64,000 nt of DNA from Tigheibacillus halophilus (GTDB lineage Bacteria > Bacillota > Bacilli > Bacillales > Amphibacillaceae). Shown one piece after another: positions 26,708 to 35,715 of the stretch (the stretch's first letter is position 1; every line of letters begins with the position of its first letter). A model generated the notes under the pieces. The model ran no database searches and was not told the DNA's origin. It was given only the letters and a program-made list of their open reading frames with translations. Where the stretch lies: assembly GCF_042683165.1 (NCBI RefSeq), contig NZ_JBHUIZ010000014.1, positions 191,368 through 255,367 on the forward strand, in the 5' to 3' direction. The position numbers and the translations under genes were made by a program.

Positions 26708-27310
26708 ATGGCACGTTTCACAGGATCCGTATGGAAAAAATCCCGTCGTCTTGGCATTTCACTAACAGGAACCGGCAAAGAGCTGGATAAACGCCCTTAT
26801 GCTCCAGGGCAACATGGAGCTAATCAACGCAGAAAGCTTTCCGAATATGGTTTGCAGCTGCAAGAGAAACAGAAACTTCGTTTTATGTATGGTTTGAACG
26901 AGCGTCAATTCCACAACCTGTTCAATAAAGCTGGTAAAATGAAAGGTGTCCACGGCGAGAATTTCATGATTCTTCTAGAATCACGTCTGGATAACTTGGT
27001 TTTCCGCCTTGGCCTTGCCCGCACACGCAGACAAGCTCGCCAATTGGTAAACCATGGCCATATCACAGTTGATGGCAAACGCGTTGACATCCCTTCATTC
27101 AGTGTAAAACCTGGTCAAGTGATTGGACTTCGCGAAAAAGCAAAAGGATTGGACATCATTAAAGAAGCTATCGAAGTGAACAGCTTTGTACCTGATTACC
27201 TGACTTTTGATAAAAACAGCTTGGAAGGTACATTCAACAGACTGCCAGAACGCAGTGAATTGCCTGCTGAAATTAACGAATCTCTTATCGTCGAGTTCTA
27301 CTCACGTTAA
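26708..27310 (+). CDS. rpsD: 30S ribosomal protein S4
   Basis: Primary 16S rRNA-binding assembly protein, 200 residues, the B. subtilis length. N-terminal MARFTGSVWKKSRRLG, GKELDKRPYAPGQHG and the S4 RNA-binding domain (ESRLDNLVFRLGLARTRRQAR, about residues 91-110, to about 155) are clear. The N-terminal zinc-type cysteine cluster of some S4 proteins is absent, as in B. subtilis. AAAGGAGG precedes ATG 26708. It is monocistronic with its own promoter and terminator. Confidence 0.99.
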   Translation: MARFTGSVWKKSRRLGISLTGTGKELDKRPYAPGQHGANQRRKLSEYGLQLQEKQKLRFMYGLNERQFHNLFNKAGKMKGVHGENFMILLESRLDNLVFRLGLARTRRQARQLVNHGHITVDGKRVDIPSFSVKPGQVIGLREKAKGLDIIKEAIEVNSFVPDYLTFDKNSLEGTFNRLPERSELPAEINESLIVEFYSR

Positions 27311-27321
27311 TAGAAAAAGCA

Positions 27322-27357
27322 AAAAACACAAAAGCTTCTCAGCTTTTGTGTTTTTTT
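27322..27357 (+). terminator. Terminator of rpsD
   Basis: A 15-bp stem ending CACAAAAGCT / AGCTTTTGTG with a TCTC loop runs into seven T. Confidence 0.93.
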
Positions 27358-27534
27358 GTCTACACTTTTAAAAAAGCTATACATTTTATGATCGTTGAAA
27401 CAGCTCCCCCACTGTTCAGCCTCCTGCGTGATTCTTCGCTCGATGGACAGTACCCGTGTTATACAACTTATTGCAGGCAGCTGCGAAAACGATACGAACT
27501 ATCCAGCCACCATATATTCAATAACCAGAAAAAT

Positions 27535-27567
27535 AGCCTCAGCTTGGTTCACTTCCAGGCTGAGGCT
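27535..27567 (-). terminator. Terminator of the peptide transporter gene
   Basis: AGCCTCAGC (27535-27543) pairs with GCTGAGGCT (27559-27567); the minus strand continues ATTTTTC. Confidence 0.85.
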
Positions 27568-27598
27568 AAAATATCGTTGTTTCAGTGATATCCATTAT

Positions 27599-29083
27599 TC
27601 AGTCGACACCGCGCATCAAACCATGAATTTTTTTGGACATAATCAAGAGAATTATACCGATGACGATAGATACAATCGCGATAACAAAGAAATAATTTAC
27701 TTGCGTATGGATGCTGTATAGTTTTACCAACTGTGCATTGATCGCCTGTGCAGATGCGTTGGACAAATACCATACACTCATTGTTTGCGAAGCGAAAGCC
27801 GCCGGCGCCAATTTGGTTGTTGCCGAAGCTCCAACCGGAGACAAGAACAATTCTCCAAGCGTCACAAGCAGAAAGCTGAATACAAGCCATAACGGATTAA
27901 TGTGGCTCGCTCCTGAACCGAAAGGAATGATCATCAACAAGAATGATAAACCCGCTAAAATGACCCCGATAGAAAATTTCACTGGTGTGGTCGGCTGTCT
28001 TTTGCCAAGCTTTGTCCACATCAAGGCAAATAAAGGTCCTAATACAACAATATACAATGGATTAATAGACTGAAACCAGCTTGATTGAATATGCAGTGAT
28101 CCTACGTTGAGGTTTGTCTGTTCATCGGCAATCCTAGCAAAAATGGTTGATCCTTGTTCCTGAATAGACCAGAAGCAAATGGCCGTGATGAACAATGGGA
28201 TATACGCCAACAACCGGGATTTTTCCATTGTAGTCGTTTTCTTGCTCAAAAACATCACTAGGAAATAAATGGTCGGTATCACAACTCCTAAAACACTGAC
28301 TACCAGTGTAAAACCATCAATTGTAAGCCAGCCTTTGGTAATTACAAGCAATAATACGATCGCGATAATTAAAGCAGCAAAGCTGAATTGTTTGATTAAC
28401 TTCCCCTTCTCCTCAGGCGCGATGGGGTTAGGAACATAACGTCCCGCTTCTCCAAGAGAACGACGTGAGGTGACCATATACCAGATAAGGCCAATAAACA
28501 TACCTATCGCAGCTAGCGCAAAACCATAGTGGAAGTTATAAGTTTGTCCAATTGTTCCGACAACTAAAGGAGCAATCAATGCGCCTGCGTTCGCACCCGT
28601 GTAGAAGATACTGAACCCGGCGTCACGGCGAAAGTCTTGTTTGGAATATAAATCGCCAACCATGTTGGACAAATTTGGTTTCAATATCCCAGAACCCAGG
28701 ATGATCAACGCCATTGATACGAAAAGTGCTGTGATACTGCCAGGTAAAGATAAAGCGATATGGCCCAACATAATCAAAATGGCCCCTGTAATGATGGTTG
28801 ACCTGCTCCCCAACATGCGATCTGCCAGCCAGCCGCCAAGAATGGTCGACATATAAACCAGCGACCCGTATATAGACATGATGGAAGTCGCAGTCGTCTT
28901 ATCCAGGCCTAATCCACCTTTGGTTGTTTCATAATATATATAGTAAATCAGCACTGCCCGCATGCCATAATATGAGAACCGTTCCCAAAACTCAATGGAG
29001 AATAAAGTAAGCAAGCCTTTCGGATGACCGAAAAAACCTTTCTGGGGAACTGTTTTTAAAATATCTTCTTTGCTCATTTGCAT
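27599..29083 (-). CDS. dtpT: Proton-dependent di/tripeptide transporter (POT family)
   Basis: 494 residues with about 14 hydrophobic helices. POT motifs are present: EFWERFSYYGMRAVLIYYI near residue 32-50, with the ExxER-like E..ER signature, then GGWLADRMLGSRSTI and GNLYSKQD-like MVGDLYSKQDFRRDAGFSIFY. It imports small peptides with protons. AAGGAG lies before ATG 29083, with MSKED at 29077 an alternative start. It is monocistronic, and no peptidase gene is linked. Confidence 0.93.
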   Translation of the reverse strand: MQMSKEDILKTVPQKGFFGHPKGLLTLFSIEFWERFSYYGMRAVLIYYIYYETTKGGLGLDKTTATSIMSIYGSLVYMSTILGGWLADRMLGSRSTIITGAILIMLGHIALSLPGSITALFVSMALIILGSGILKPNLSNMVGDLYSKQDFRRDAGFSIFYTGANAGALIAPLVVGTIGQTYNFHYGFALAAIGMFIGLIWYMVTSRRSLGEAGRYVPNPIAPEEKGKLIKQFSFAALIIAIVLLLVITKGWLTIDGFTLVVSVLGVVIPTIYFLVMFLSKKTTTMEKSRLLAYIPLFITAICFWSIQEQGSTIFARIADEQTNLNVGSLHIQSSWFQSINPLYIVVLGPLFALMWTKLGKRQPTTPVKFSIGVILAGLSFLLMIIPFGSGASHINPLWLVFSFLLVTLGELFLSPVGASATTKLAPAAFASQTMSVWYLSNASAQAINAQLVKLYSIHTQVNYFFVIAIVSIVIGIILLIMSKKIHGLMRGVD

Positions 29084-29169
29084 AAGAATACTCCTTTTCT
29101 GTCAATTGAATCTGTTTACTGCAAACGAAAATTATGAATATTTATACTCCGTTTATACAATACTTTCCT

Positions 29170-29198
29170 ATTATGATGCACCAGAAAAGTGATTTCAA
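29170..29198 (-). promoter_or_regulatory. Sigma-A promoter of the peptide transporter
   Basis: Minus-strand TTGAAA (29193-29198), a 17-nt spacer and CATAAT (29170-29175) stand about 90 nt before the start. The remainder of this gap (29199-29380) shows no gene. Confidence 0.55.
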
Positions 29199-29381
29199 GT
29201 ACTTGTTAAATAGTTGTTTTTGGAGAAAAATAATGAATTGAAGCAGTTGTCCCGCAATTGTTTTTTACTCGAAATTACTAATAAAAATACAAAAATAAAA
29301 ATCCAGCAGTCTTCCCTTCAGATGTCTATCGATTCGCATATAAGCCGCTTGGAAAAGTGCATAGCTTTTCATCCAAAAAAA

Positions 29382-29410
29382 AGAAGAGGCTGATGTTTCA
29401 GCTCTCTTCT
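29382..29410 (-). terminator. Terminator of tyrS
   Basis: AGAAGAG-GCTGA arms pair around TGTT with one bulge; on the minus strand eight T follow. Confidence 0.85.
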
Positions 29411-29426
29411 CATGGCTTACGTGTCG

Positions 29427-30701
29427 TTATTGATGAAAATGGATTACCTGATATTTCTTTTTACCGCGTCGAATAATGGTCGCCTCGTCGTCTATGCGGT
29501 CTGCAGCATCAACAATATGGTTGACATCCTGCTGCCTATCCCCATTGATATAAATGGCACCATTCGTTATATCTTCTCTTGCCTGGCGCTTAGAAGGCGA
29601 AATCGAAGCTTGGACAAGCAAATCCACCAACCCAATGTCCGCTTTTTTCATTTCGAATGAAGGGACATCTTTGAACCCTTGCTTAATTTCATTTAGTGTC
29701 AATTGGCGAAGGTCACCGCTAAACAATGCTTGGGAAATCTTTTGAGCTTGTACCAGCGCTTTTTCGCTATGTACAAAAGCAGTCATTTCCTCGGCCAAAC
29801 GTTTATGGGCCAAACGCTTTTCAGGCTCATTCATAACTGATGCTTCCAATTCTTCTATTTCTTCTTCAGGCAAAAAAGTGAAAAAGCGAATGAATTTAAT
29901 GACATCTCTATCATCCGTATTGAGCCAGAATTGATAAAATTCATACGGTGTAGTTTTTTCTGGATCCAGCCAAATCGCTCCTCCTGAAGTTTTACCGAAT
30001 TTTGTACCGTCTGCTTTCGTAATCAAGGGGACAGTTAGCCCGAACACATTGATTTCTTCTTCCATATTTTCACGGCTGCGACGAATCAACTCCATTCCAG
30101 CAGTGATGTTCCCCCATTGATCACTGCCGCCAATTTGCAATGTGCAGTTTTCTTGTTCATACAGTTTCAGAAAATCCAGGGATTGGAGCAGCATGTAACT
30201 GAATTCCGTAAAAGATATCCCCTGCTCTATCCTCGCAGACACAGATTCTTTGGCAAGCATGTAGTTGATAGAGAAGTGTTTTCCTGCATCCCGCAAAAAA
30301 TCTATTACCGTCATATTCGCCAGCCAATCATGATTATTTCTGGCGACAACAGGATTTTCTCCTTGATCAAACTCAAGAAGCTTGGCAATTTGCTGTTTCA
30401 CACTTTCAGCATAACCTTTCACTACTTCTGCTGTATTCAGGGACCGCTCTGATGATCTGCCGCTCGGATCACCGATCATACCAGTACCGCCGCCCACCAA
30501 GGCTATTGGCCGATGTCCAGCCTTTTGAAACCTTTTCAGCATCGTTATCGGAACTAAGTGACCAATATGCAAACTGTCTGCTGTCGGGTCAAAACCACAG
30601 TATAACGTGACTTGCTGTTTTTCCAAATGTTCTTTCAAACCTTCGGAATCAGTCACTTGTTGTATAAGTCCTCTTTGGCTTAAGTCCTGCAAAATATCCA
30701 T
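29427..30701 (-). CDS. tyrS: Tyrosyl-tRNA synthetase
   Basis: Charges tRNA-Tyr. 424 residues. The class I signatures are HIGHL (about 46-50) in place of HIGH and KFGKTSGG (about 230-237) for KMSKS. The C-terminal S4-like RNA-binding domain is at about 358-424 (SPSKRQAREDITNGAIYINGD-type, cited by position). It is of TyrS1 (TyrS) rather than TyrZ type by motif. Transcription is governed by the T-box leader immediately upstream. Confidence 0.98.
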   Translation of the reverse strand: MDILQDLSQRGLIQQVTDSEGLKEHLEKQQVTLYCGFDPTADSLHIGHLVPITMLKRFQKAGHRPIALVGGGTGMIGDPSGRSSERSLNTAEVVKGYAESVKQQIAKLLEFDQGENPVVARNNHDWLANMTVIDFLRDAGKHFSINYMLAKESVSARIEQGISFTEFSYMLLQSLDFLKLYEQENCTLQIGGSDQWGNITAGMELIRRSRENMEEEINVFGLTVPLITKADGTKFGKTSGGAIWLDPEKTTPYEFYQFWLNTDDRDVIKFIRFFTFLPEEEIEELEASVMNEPEKRLAHKRLAEEMTAFVHSEKALVQAQKISQALFSGDLRQLTLNEIKQGFKDVPSFEMKKADIGLVDLLVQASISPSKRQAREDITNGAIYINGDRQQDVNHIVDAADRIDDEATIIRRGKKKYQVIHFHQ

Positions 30702-30866
30702 TTAAATACACTCCAATCTAATTTTTAAAAATGGCGGCTTTCTAGAGATTGCTTTACCAAAACGGAAAATACCACCGGGCACTTGAAAATCACCGCAATT
30801 TTGCGCGTTGTCAATCATAGCGCTATTTGCAACTTTTATCCATTGTGTGCGGATAACACACAAAAA

Positions 30867-31150
30867 ACCCGTCCCCTCATAAAAGGGACGAGTTATATGG
30901 ACACGCGGTACCACCCTTGTTGCATGTAAAAATGCCACTTCTTTATAACGGCTTCTAAACCGTTTGCTCTTTAACGGCATTCTTTCATTTTTCAGAAGTG
31001 CCCTTAAAGAACAAAAGCTCCGGTAACGTAATTCATTCGCAAATATGTACCGGCTCGCACCTTCCGCCGGTTCTCTTTGACAGGGATTTGCAAAACTACT
31101 TCATTTCCATCACAGCTTCGATATGCAAATGTTGTTTTCATAATTGATCA
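30867..31150 (-). promoter_or_regulatory. T-box riboswitch (tRNA-Tyr) of tyrS
   Basis: Read on the minus strand, the leader holds the diagnostic T-box AGGGTGGTACCGCG (30904-30917), a perfect consensus match. A terminator follows: CTCGTCCC / GGGACGGG arms with six T at 30867-30894. Upstream is a Stem I with AGAGA, a distal loop GGTGCGAG flanked by CCGGC/GCCGG (31054-31074), and a specifier region GAATTACG. The likely specifier codon is TAC (31028-31030), tyrosine. Uncharged tRNA-Tyr would favour antitermination. Confidence 0.97.
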
Positions 31151-31157
31151 TGTAATA

Positions 31158-31186
31158 TTGATACCACATTTTCGGGTAAAAGGCAA
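31158..31186 (-). promoter_or_regulatory. Promoter of the tyrS T-box transcript
   Basis: Minus-strand TTGCCT (31181-31186), a 17-nt spacer and TATCAA (31158-31163), with an upstream TG. It starts the leader around 31150. Confidence 0.5.
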
Positions 31187-31222
31187 TGGTCATATATTTT
31201 TATATACCATAAAAGGTGCTTA

Positions 31223-31231
31223 TGCTATAAT
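31223..31231 (+). promoter_or_regulatory. Extended -10 promoter of the PBP gene
   Basis: TGCTATAAT (31223-31231) is an extended -10 element about 27 nt before the GTG start; no good -35 is seen. Confidence 0.45.
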
Positions 31232-31257
31232 GATAGAAGATTTTGGGAGGTTATACA

Positions 31258-34152
31258 GTGGATCTAAAACAATTGCTCAACAACACAGCCGATAAAATAA
31301 AAGAGTTGTGGGAAGCAGGCAAAATCCAGCGTGTATCCCGTGTTACATATGATGTTGTTTGGAATATCATTTTATTTATTGGAATCATCGGTTTTATTGG
31401 TATATTTTTTGGAATCGGTATTGGAGCAGGCTATTTCGCCTCTCTTGTAAAGGATGAACCGATTCTGGATTATAAAACTATGAAAAGCGACATCTATAAC
31501 TACGAAGAAACATCCAAGCTGTATTTTGCCGGCAATAAATATTTTGCAGATGTCAATTCAGATCTGCATCGTGATGAAACAAAACTGAAAAATGTTTCCG
31601 AGAATCTTATAAACGCCGTTGTGGCAACTGAAGACGAACATTTTTGGGATCATAATGGTGTCGTCCCCAAGGCAATCGTACGCGCCATTATGCAAGAAGC
31701 AATAAACTCTGATATAAAAACTGGCGGCAGTACATTGACACAACAGTTGATTAAGAACCAATTGTTAACAAATGAAGTATCATTTGAAAGAAAAGGAAAA
31801 GAGATTTTACTCGCGCTCCGCCTGGAACGTTTTTTCACCAAGGATCAGATTTTAGAGGCTTACTTGAATATCATTCCTTATGGCCGTGAAGCATCCGGAA
31901 AAAACATCGCAGGCATTCAGACTGCGGCCAAAGGAGTATTCGGCGTGAATGCTAAAAAACTTTCACTGCCACAGGCTGCTTACCTTGCCGGCCTGCCGCA
32001 AAATCCATACTACTATACACCATTCGCAAGTGGCGGCAAGCTCAAGGACGAGGAAGGTTTAAAACCAGGAATCAATCGGATGAAAACCGTTTTGAAAAGA
32101 ATGTATGAAGAAAATTACATTAGTCAAAAGCAATATGACAAAGCGGTTAAATATGATATCACAGCTGATTTCACCAAGAAGTCAGTCACATCAAGTGAAA
32201 AAAATCCGATCTTGATGACAGAACTTGAGAAGCGTGCAACCAAAATATTAATTGAACTTGATGCAAAAAAAGATGGCTATAATAAGAAAGATCTTGACAA
32301 AAATAAGAAGCTCAAAGATAAATATACTATCCAGGCAGAACGGGATTTGCGCCAAAATGGATATAAAATCCATTCAACAATCGATAAAGACATTTATATG
32401 AAGTTCCAAAAGGTTGCAAAAGACTATGCCTATTACGGCCCTGACACTACTGTGACTGTCATTGACAAAAACGGGAAAACTAAACAGAATAAACAGCAAG
32501 TGCAAACCGGTTCCATCTTGATTGAAAATAAAACCGGGAAGGTGCTCAGCTTTGTTGGAAACCGCGATTACAATGATGGGAACCAACTGAATTATGTCAC
32601 ACAACGTCGCCCTAACGGCAGTACAATGAAGCCGCTCCTGGACTACGCACCAGCAATGGAAAAAGGTGTCGTACAACCCGGAACGCCTATTGCCGATACG
32701 TCTGAGCCAATTCTATTTCCTGGCCAATCTTATCATCCAGGAAACTATGCAGGAGGGTATCACGGCATCGTTTCAGCCAGGGACGCATTGAAAAATTCAT
32801 ACAACATTCCTGCGGTCAAAACCTATGCCAAAATCATTAATGATAACCCGGCAAAACAATATTTGGATAAAATGGGTATCACAACTTTGGAAAAAGGCGA
32901 TTATTACCACCCTTCCCTTTCCTTGGGACAGCCTACATGGGGGATTACACCAGAGGAAAACACGAACGCATTTGCAACGTTCGGCAACAACGGCAATTTT
33001 GTCGACGCTTATATGATCGACAAAATAACGACAAGTGATGGAAAAGTAGTTTATAAACACAAGTCCAAACCTGTGAAGGTATTTTCACCGCAAACAACTT
33101 ATCTGACATTGGATATGATGCGTGACGTGATTCAATCCGGAACGGCTTCCTACATTCCAAGTCAGTTGAAATATGGCGGTGTAGACTGGGCAGGAAAAAC
33201 AGGTACATCACAAGATTGGAAGGATGCCTGGTTTGTCGGTACAAATCCGAATGTCACTATGGGAACATGGATCGGCTATCGCTCTCCTAAATCTTTGCGG
33301 TGCTACGGCTGCTCACCTTTATCTTACAGCCAGCGGGCCAACAAACTGTGGGCTGAACTGGTCAATGCCGCAACAGACCAAAACAAGGAGCTGATGGCCC
33401 CGACCAAACGTTTCAAACAACCGGATGGCATTGTATCCAAAAGTTATTGCGCCATTTCAGGTATGCTGCCATCTGATCTATGCAGCAAAGCAGGTTTGGT
33501 GAAAACAGATTTATTCAATGCCAAATTCGTACCTACCAAAAAAGATGATAGTTTAATATCAGGTTCCTTCGTTGAGGTGAACGGGAGAGCAGTTGCTGCC
33601 GGTCCTAAAACACCAAAAGAATTTGTCAACGGTAATGGCCTTTCCTTTAACCCCGACTGGCTGAAACGAAATGGCTATGACCGGATATCTGATTTAAAAG
33701 AGTTATACCCGCGGATCGAAACAGAAAAATGGGAGAAAATCGCCTTCCCGAAAGGAAAAATCGGCAATGCGATTAAAGACAGCGGTAAGGCTCCGGGTAC
33801 ACCGGGAGAGTTGAGCGCTTCAACCAAACATCTCAGCTGGGGACAAGCCACTGGTGATGTCATCGGGTATCGCATTTATCGTGCTTCTAGTAAGGGCTCA
33901 TCCTTCAGCCTGATTGACCATACAACTAGTAAGCAATACAGCCTACCTGGTCCAGGCGTATATCAAGTGAAAGCAGTCGACTATTTTGGCAGAGAATCCG
34001 CTTCCTCTAACACCGTGCAAGTTGGCGGTGCGAAAGATAAGCCAGAAAAATACGATGATAAAACGAAGGATAAAAAGAACAAAGATCAAAAGGACCAAGG
34101 AGACCAAAAGAAAAAAGCCGACAAGAAAAAAGATAAAAAGAAAGATGATTAA
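31258..34152 (+). CDS. Class A penicillin-binding protein (glycosyltransferase/transpeptidase) with FN3 domain
   Basis: Polymerises and crosslinks peptidoglycan outside the membrane. 964 residues. One membrane anchor covers about 34-60. The GT51 domain shows EDEHFWDHNG (about 125-134), GGSTLTQQL and EAYLN. The transpeptidase has STMK (455-458), SYN (514-516) and KTGT (647-650). A fibronectin type III domain follows (about 840-915), then a disordered Lys/Asp-rich tail of about 35 residues. GTG 31258 is chosen because GGGAGG lies seven bases upstream. The paralogue type is not assigned. Confidence 0.94.
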   Translation: MDLKQLLNNTADKIKELWEAGKIQRVSRVTYDVVWNIILFIGIIGFIGIFFGIGIGAGYFASLVKDEPILDYKTMKSDIYNYEETSKLYFAGNKYFADVNSDLHRDETKLKNVSENLINAVVATEDEHFWDHNGVVPKAIVRAIMQEAINSDIKTGGSTLTQQLIKNQLLTNEVSFERKGKEILLALRLERFFTKDQILEAYLNIIPYGREASGKNIAGIQTAAKGVFGVNAKKLSLPQAAYLAGLPQNPYYYTPFASGGKLKDEEGLKPGINRMKTVLKRMYEENYISQKQYDKAVKYDITADFTKKSVTSSEKNPILMTELEKRATKILIELDAKKDGYNKKDLDKNKKLKDKYTIQAERDLRQNGYKIHSTIDKDIYMKFQKVAKDYAYYGPDTTVTVIDKNGKTKQNKQQVQTGSILIENKTGKVLSFVGNRDYNDGNQLNYVTQRRPNGSTMKPLLDYAPAMEKGVVQPGTPIADTSEPILFPGQSYHPGNYAGGYHGIVSARDALKNSYNIPAVKTYAKIINDNPAKQYLDKMGITTLEKGDYYHPSLSLGQPTWGITPEENTNAFATFGNNGNFVDAYMIDKITTSDGKVVYKHKSKPVKVFSPQTTYLTLDMMRDVIQSGTASYIPSQLKYGGVDWAGKTGTSQDWKDAWFVGTNPNVTMGTWIGYRSPKSLRCYGCSPLSYSQRANKLWAELVNAATDQNKELMAPTKRFKQPDGIVSKSYCAISGMLPSDLCSKAGLVKTDLFNAKFVPTKKDDSLISGSFVEVNGRAVAAGPKTPKEFVNGNGLSFNPDWLKRNGYDRISDLKELYPRIETEKWEKIAFPKGKIGNAIKDSGKAPGTPGELSASTKHLSWGQATGDVIGYRIYRASSKGSSFSLIDHTTSKQYSLPGPGVYQVKAVDYFGRESASSNTVQVGGAKDKPEKYDDKTKDKKNKDQKDQGDQKKKADKKKDKKKDD

Positions 34153-34193
34153 CAAACAAATTTATTGCCAAGGCTAAGCCCACCTCCTGAAGT

Positions 34194-34260
34194 GCCAGTC
34201 ACTCTTTGCAAACACAGCTGTATGAATTACTGCTGATTCAAAGAGTGGCTGGCTCTTTTT
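34194..34260 (+). terminator. Terminator of the PBP gene
   Basis: A 15-nt arm GCCAGTCACTCTTTG pairs with CAAAGAGTGGCTGGC (34239-34253), followed by TCTTTTTT. Confidence 0.9.
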
Positions 34261-34337
34261 TCGTTTTTAGTCATTGATAAGCTGAAACCTTCTTGCGTAC
34301 AAATACTTGTAAATATCACAATATTCCAAGCCCTAGA

Positions 34338-34367
34338 TTGTAAAAATAGTTTATATAACGGTATAAT
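34338..34367 (+). promoter_or_regulatory. Promoter of acuABC
   Basis: TTGTAA (34338-34343), an 18-nt spacer and a perfect TATAAT (34362-34367) stand 34 nt before the acuA start. No cre-like site is visible in the 130 bases upstream. Confidence 0.6.
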
Positions 34368-34401
34368 AAAGATAGATAGACTACTTCTAGGTGGTGAAGC
34401 A

Positions 34402-35055
34402 TTGGAACATATTAAATCCTGCCATTGTCTGACACGCCAATCAAAAAATGAGACGATAATCATTGAGGGGCCACTTTCTTCTGAACAGCTGCGGCAATAT
34501 GCCTTCCATGAAGATTTGACAGCTTTTCGGCCTGCAGCTAAACAATTTGAAGCCATACAGGACATTGCAGATTTCCCCGAAGGCCGGCTGATCGTTGCCC
34601 GAACAGATGATACGATTATTGGTTATGTAACCTATCTTTACGCAGATCCGCTGGAAAGGTGGTCCACCTTCCAGATGGAAGACTTGATTGTGCTTGGTGC
34701 TATTGAAGTGATACCTGACTATCGCGGAGCAAAAATTGGATCTGGTCTGCTGGAAGTGTCCATGATGGACGAATTCATGGAAAATTATATTGTCATTTCT
34801 ACGGAATATTATTGGCATTGGGATCTGGACAAAACGAATTTAAGTGTTTGGCAGTATAGAAAGATTATGGAAAAGATGATGTCCGCGGGCGGATTGTCAC
34901 CATCACCGACGGATGATCCCGAAATCATCTCACATCCAGCAAATTGTTTGATGGTTCGCATTGGGAAAAATGTGCCCGCTGCATCTATCGAACAATTTGA
35001 TAAGCTCAGGTTTCTCCAAAGACATCAATACCGCAGCATGAGAGGAGGATTTTGA
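34402..35055 (+). CDS. acuA: Protein acetyltransferase AcuA (GNAT)
   Basis: AcuA acetylates and inactivates acetyl-CoA synthetase AcsA in B. subtilis. 217 residues. GNAT core: RLIVARTDDTIIGYVTYLY, then AIEVIPDYRGAKIGSGLLE, the acetyl-CoA-binding segment, and the family-specific YYWHWDLDKTNLSVWQYRKIM. The start is a TTG at 34402 (MEHIKSCH) behind AGGTGG at seven bases, agreeing with the MEH start of the B. subtilis protein. The stop abuts the acuB start codon. Confidence 0.93.
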   Translation: MEHIKSCHCLTRQSKNETIIIEGPLSSEQLRQYAFHEDLTAFRPAAKQFEAIQDIADFPEGRLIVARTDDTIIGYVTYLYADPLERWSTFQMEDLIVLGAIEVIPDYRGAKIGSGLLEVSMMDEFMENYIVISTEYYWHWDLDKTNLSVWQYRKIMEKMMSAGGLSPSPTDDPEIISHPANCLMVRIGKNVPAASIEQFDKLRFLQRHQYRSMRGGF

Positions 35056-35715
35056 ATGCTTGTAGAAGATATAATGAACACGAACGTCGTTACGTTGCAG
35101 CCTTCTGCAACCATTGCTAAAGCATTGGAACTGCTGCATAAACATAAAATAAGACATATTCCGATTGTAAATGAAGAAAATGAAGTAATTGGCATTGTTT
35201 CTGACCGTGATGTACGTGATGCGAGCCCTTCTATTTTTGAAAGTGCATCAGGAGATGCACATCCAGAGCTGCAAAATCAGCTGCACACCATCATGAGCAG
35301 CCCAGTGGTCACGGTCCACCCTCTTGATTTTGCTGAAGAAATAGCCAGCATATTTTATGAGGAGGAATTTGCTTGTGTCCCTGTGGTAAGCAACGATAAG
35401 CTTATTGGCATGGTTACAGAGAAGGATATGCTCTATTCTTTGATTCAACTAACCGGAACGAATGTACAAGGTTCCCATATAGAAGTGAAGGTGCCAGATC
35501 GTCCGGGGATTTTGCCAGAGGTGACAGCAATATTTGGAAAGCGCCGAACAAATATTGTTTCTGTGCTGATTTATCCATACAAACAAGATCCTGCATTTAA
35601 AATTCTGGTTTTCCGCATTCAGACGATGAATCCTTTGCCTGTCATCGATGATCTGCAAGAAGCCGGTTTTACGTTGATATGGCCAAAACTTGATATGCAG
35701 GGGCCGAGGCCATGA
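35056..35715 (+). CDS. acuB: AcuB: CBS-CBS-ACT domain protein
   Basis: 219 residues: two CBS domains (about 1-60 MLVEDIMNTNVVTLQPS; about 75-135 IMSSPVVTVHPL) followed by an ACT-like domain (about 140-210, VPDRPGILPEVTAIFGKRRT). The domains suggest nucleotide or amino acid sensing; the biochemical role in acetoin/acetate metabolism is unproved. It starts directly after the acuA stop, and its stop overlaps the acuC ATG (ATGA), so the three are a coupled operon. Confidence 0.92.
   Translation: MLVEDIMNTNVVTLQPSATIAKALELLHKHKIRHIPIVNEENEVIGIVSDRDVRDASPSIFESASGDAHPELQNQLHTIMSSPVVTVHPLDFAEEIASIFYEEEFACVPVVSNDKLIGMVTEKDMLYSLIQLTGTNVQGSHIEVKVPDRPGILPEVTAIFGKRRTNIVSVLIYPYKQDPAFKILVFRIQTMNPLPVIDDLQEAGFTLIWPKLDMQGPRP

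Noticed and set aside
30702..30980. 92-residue minus-strand ORF upstream of tyrS
   Set aside because: It is translated T-box leader; the T-box motif and terminator explain the sequence.
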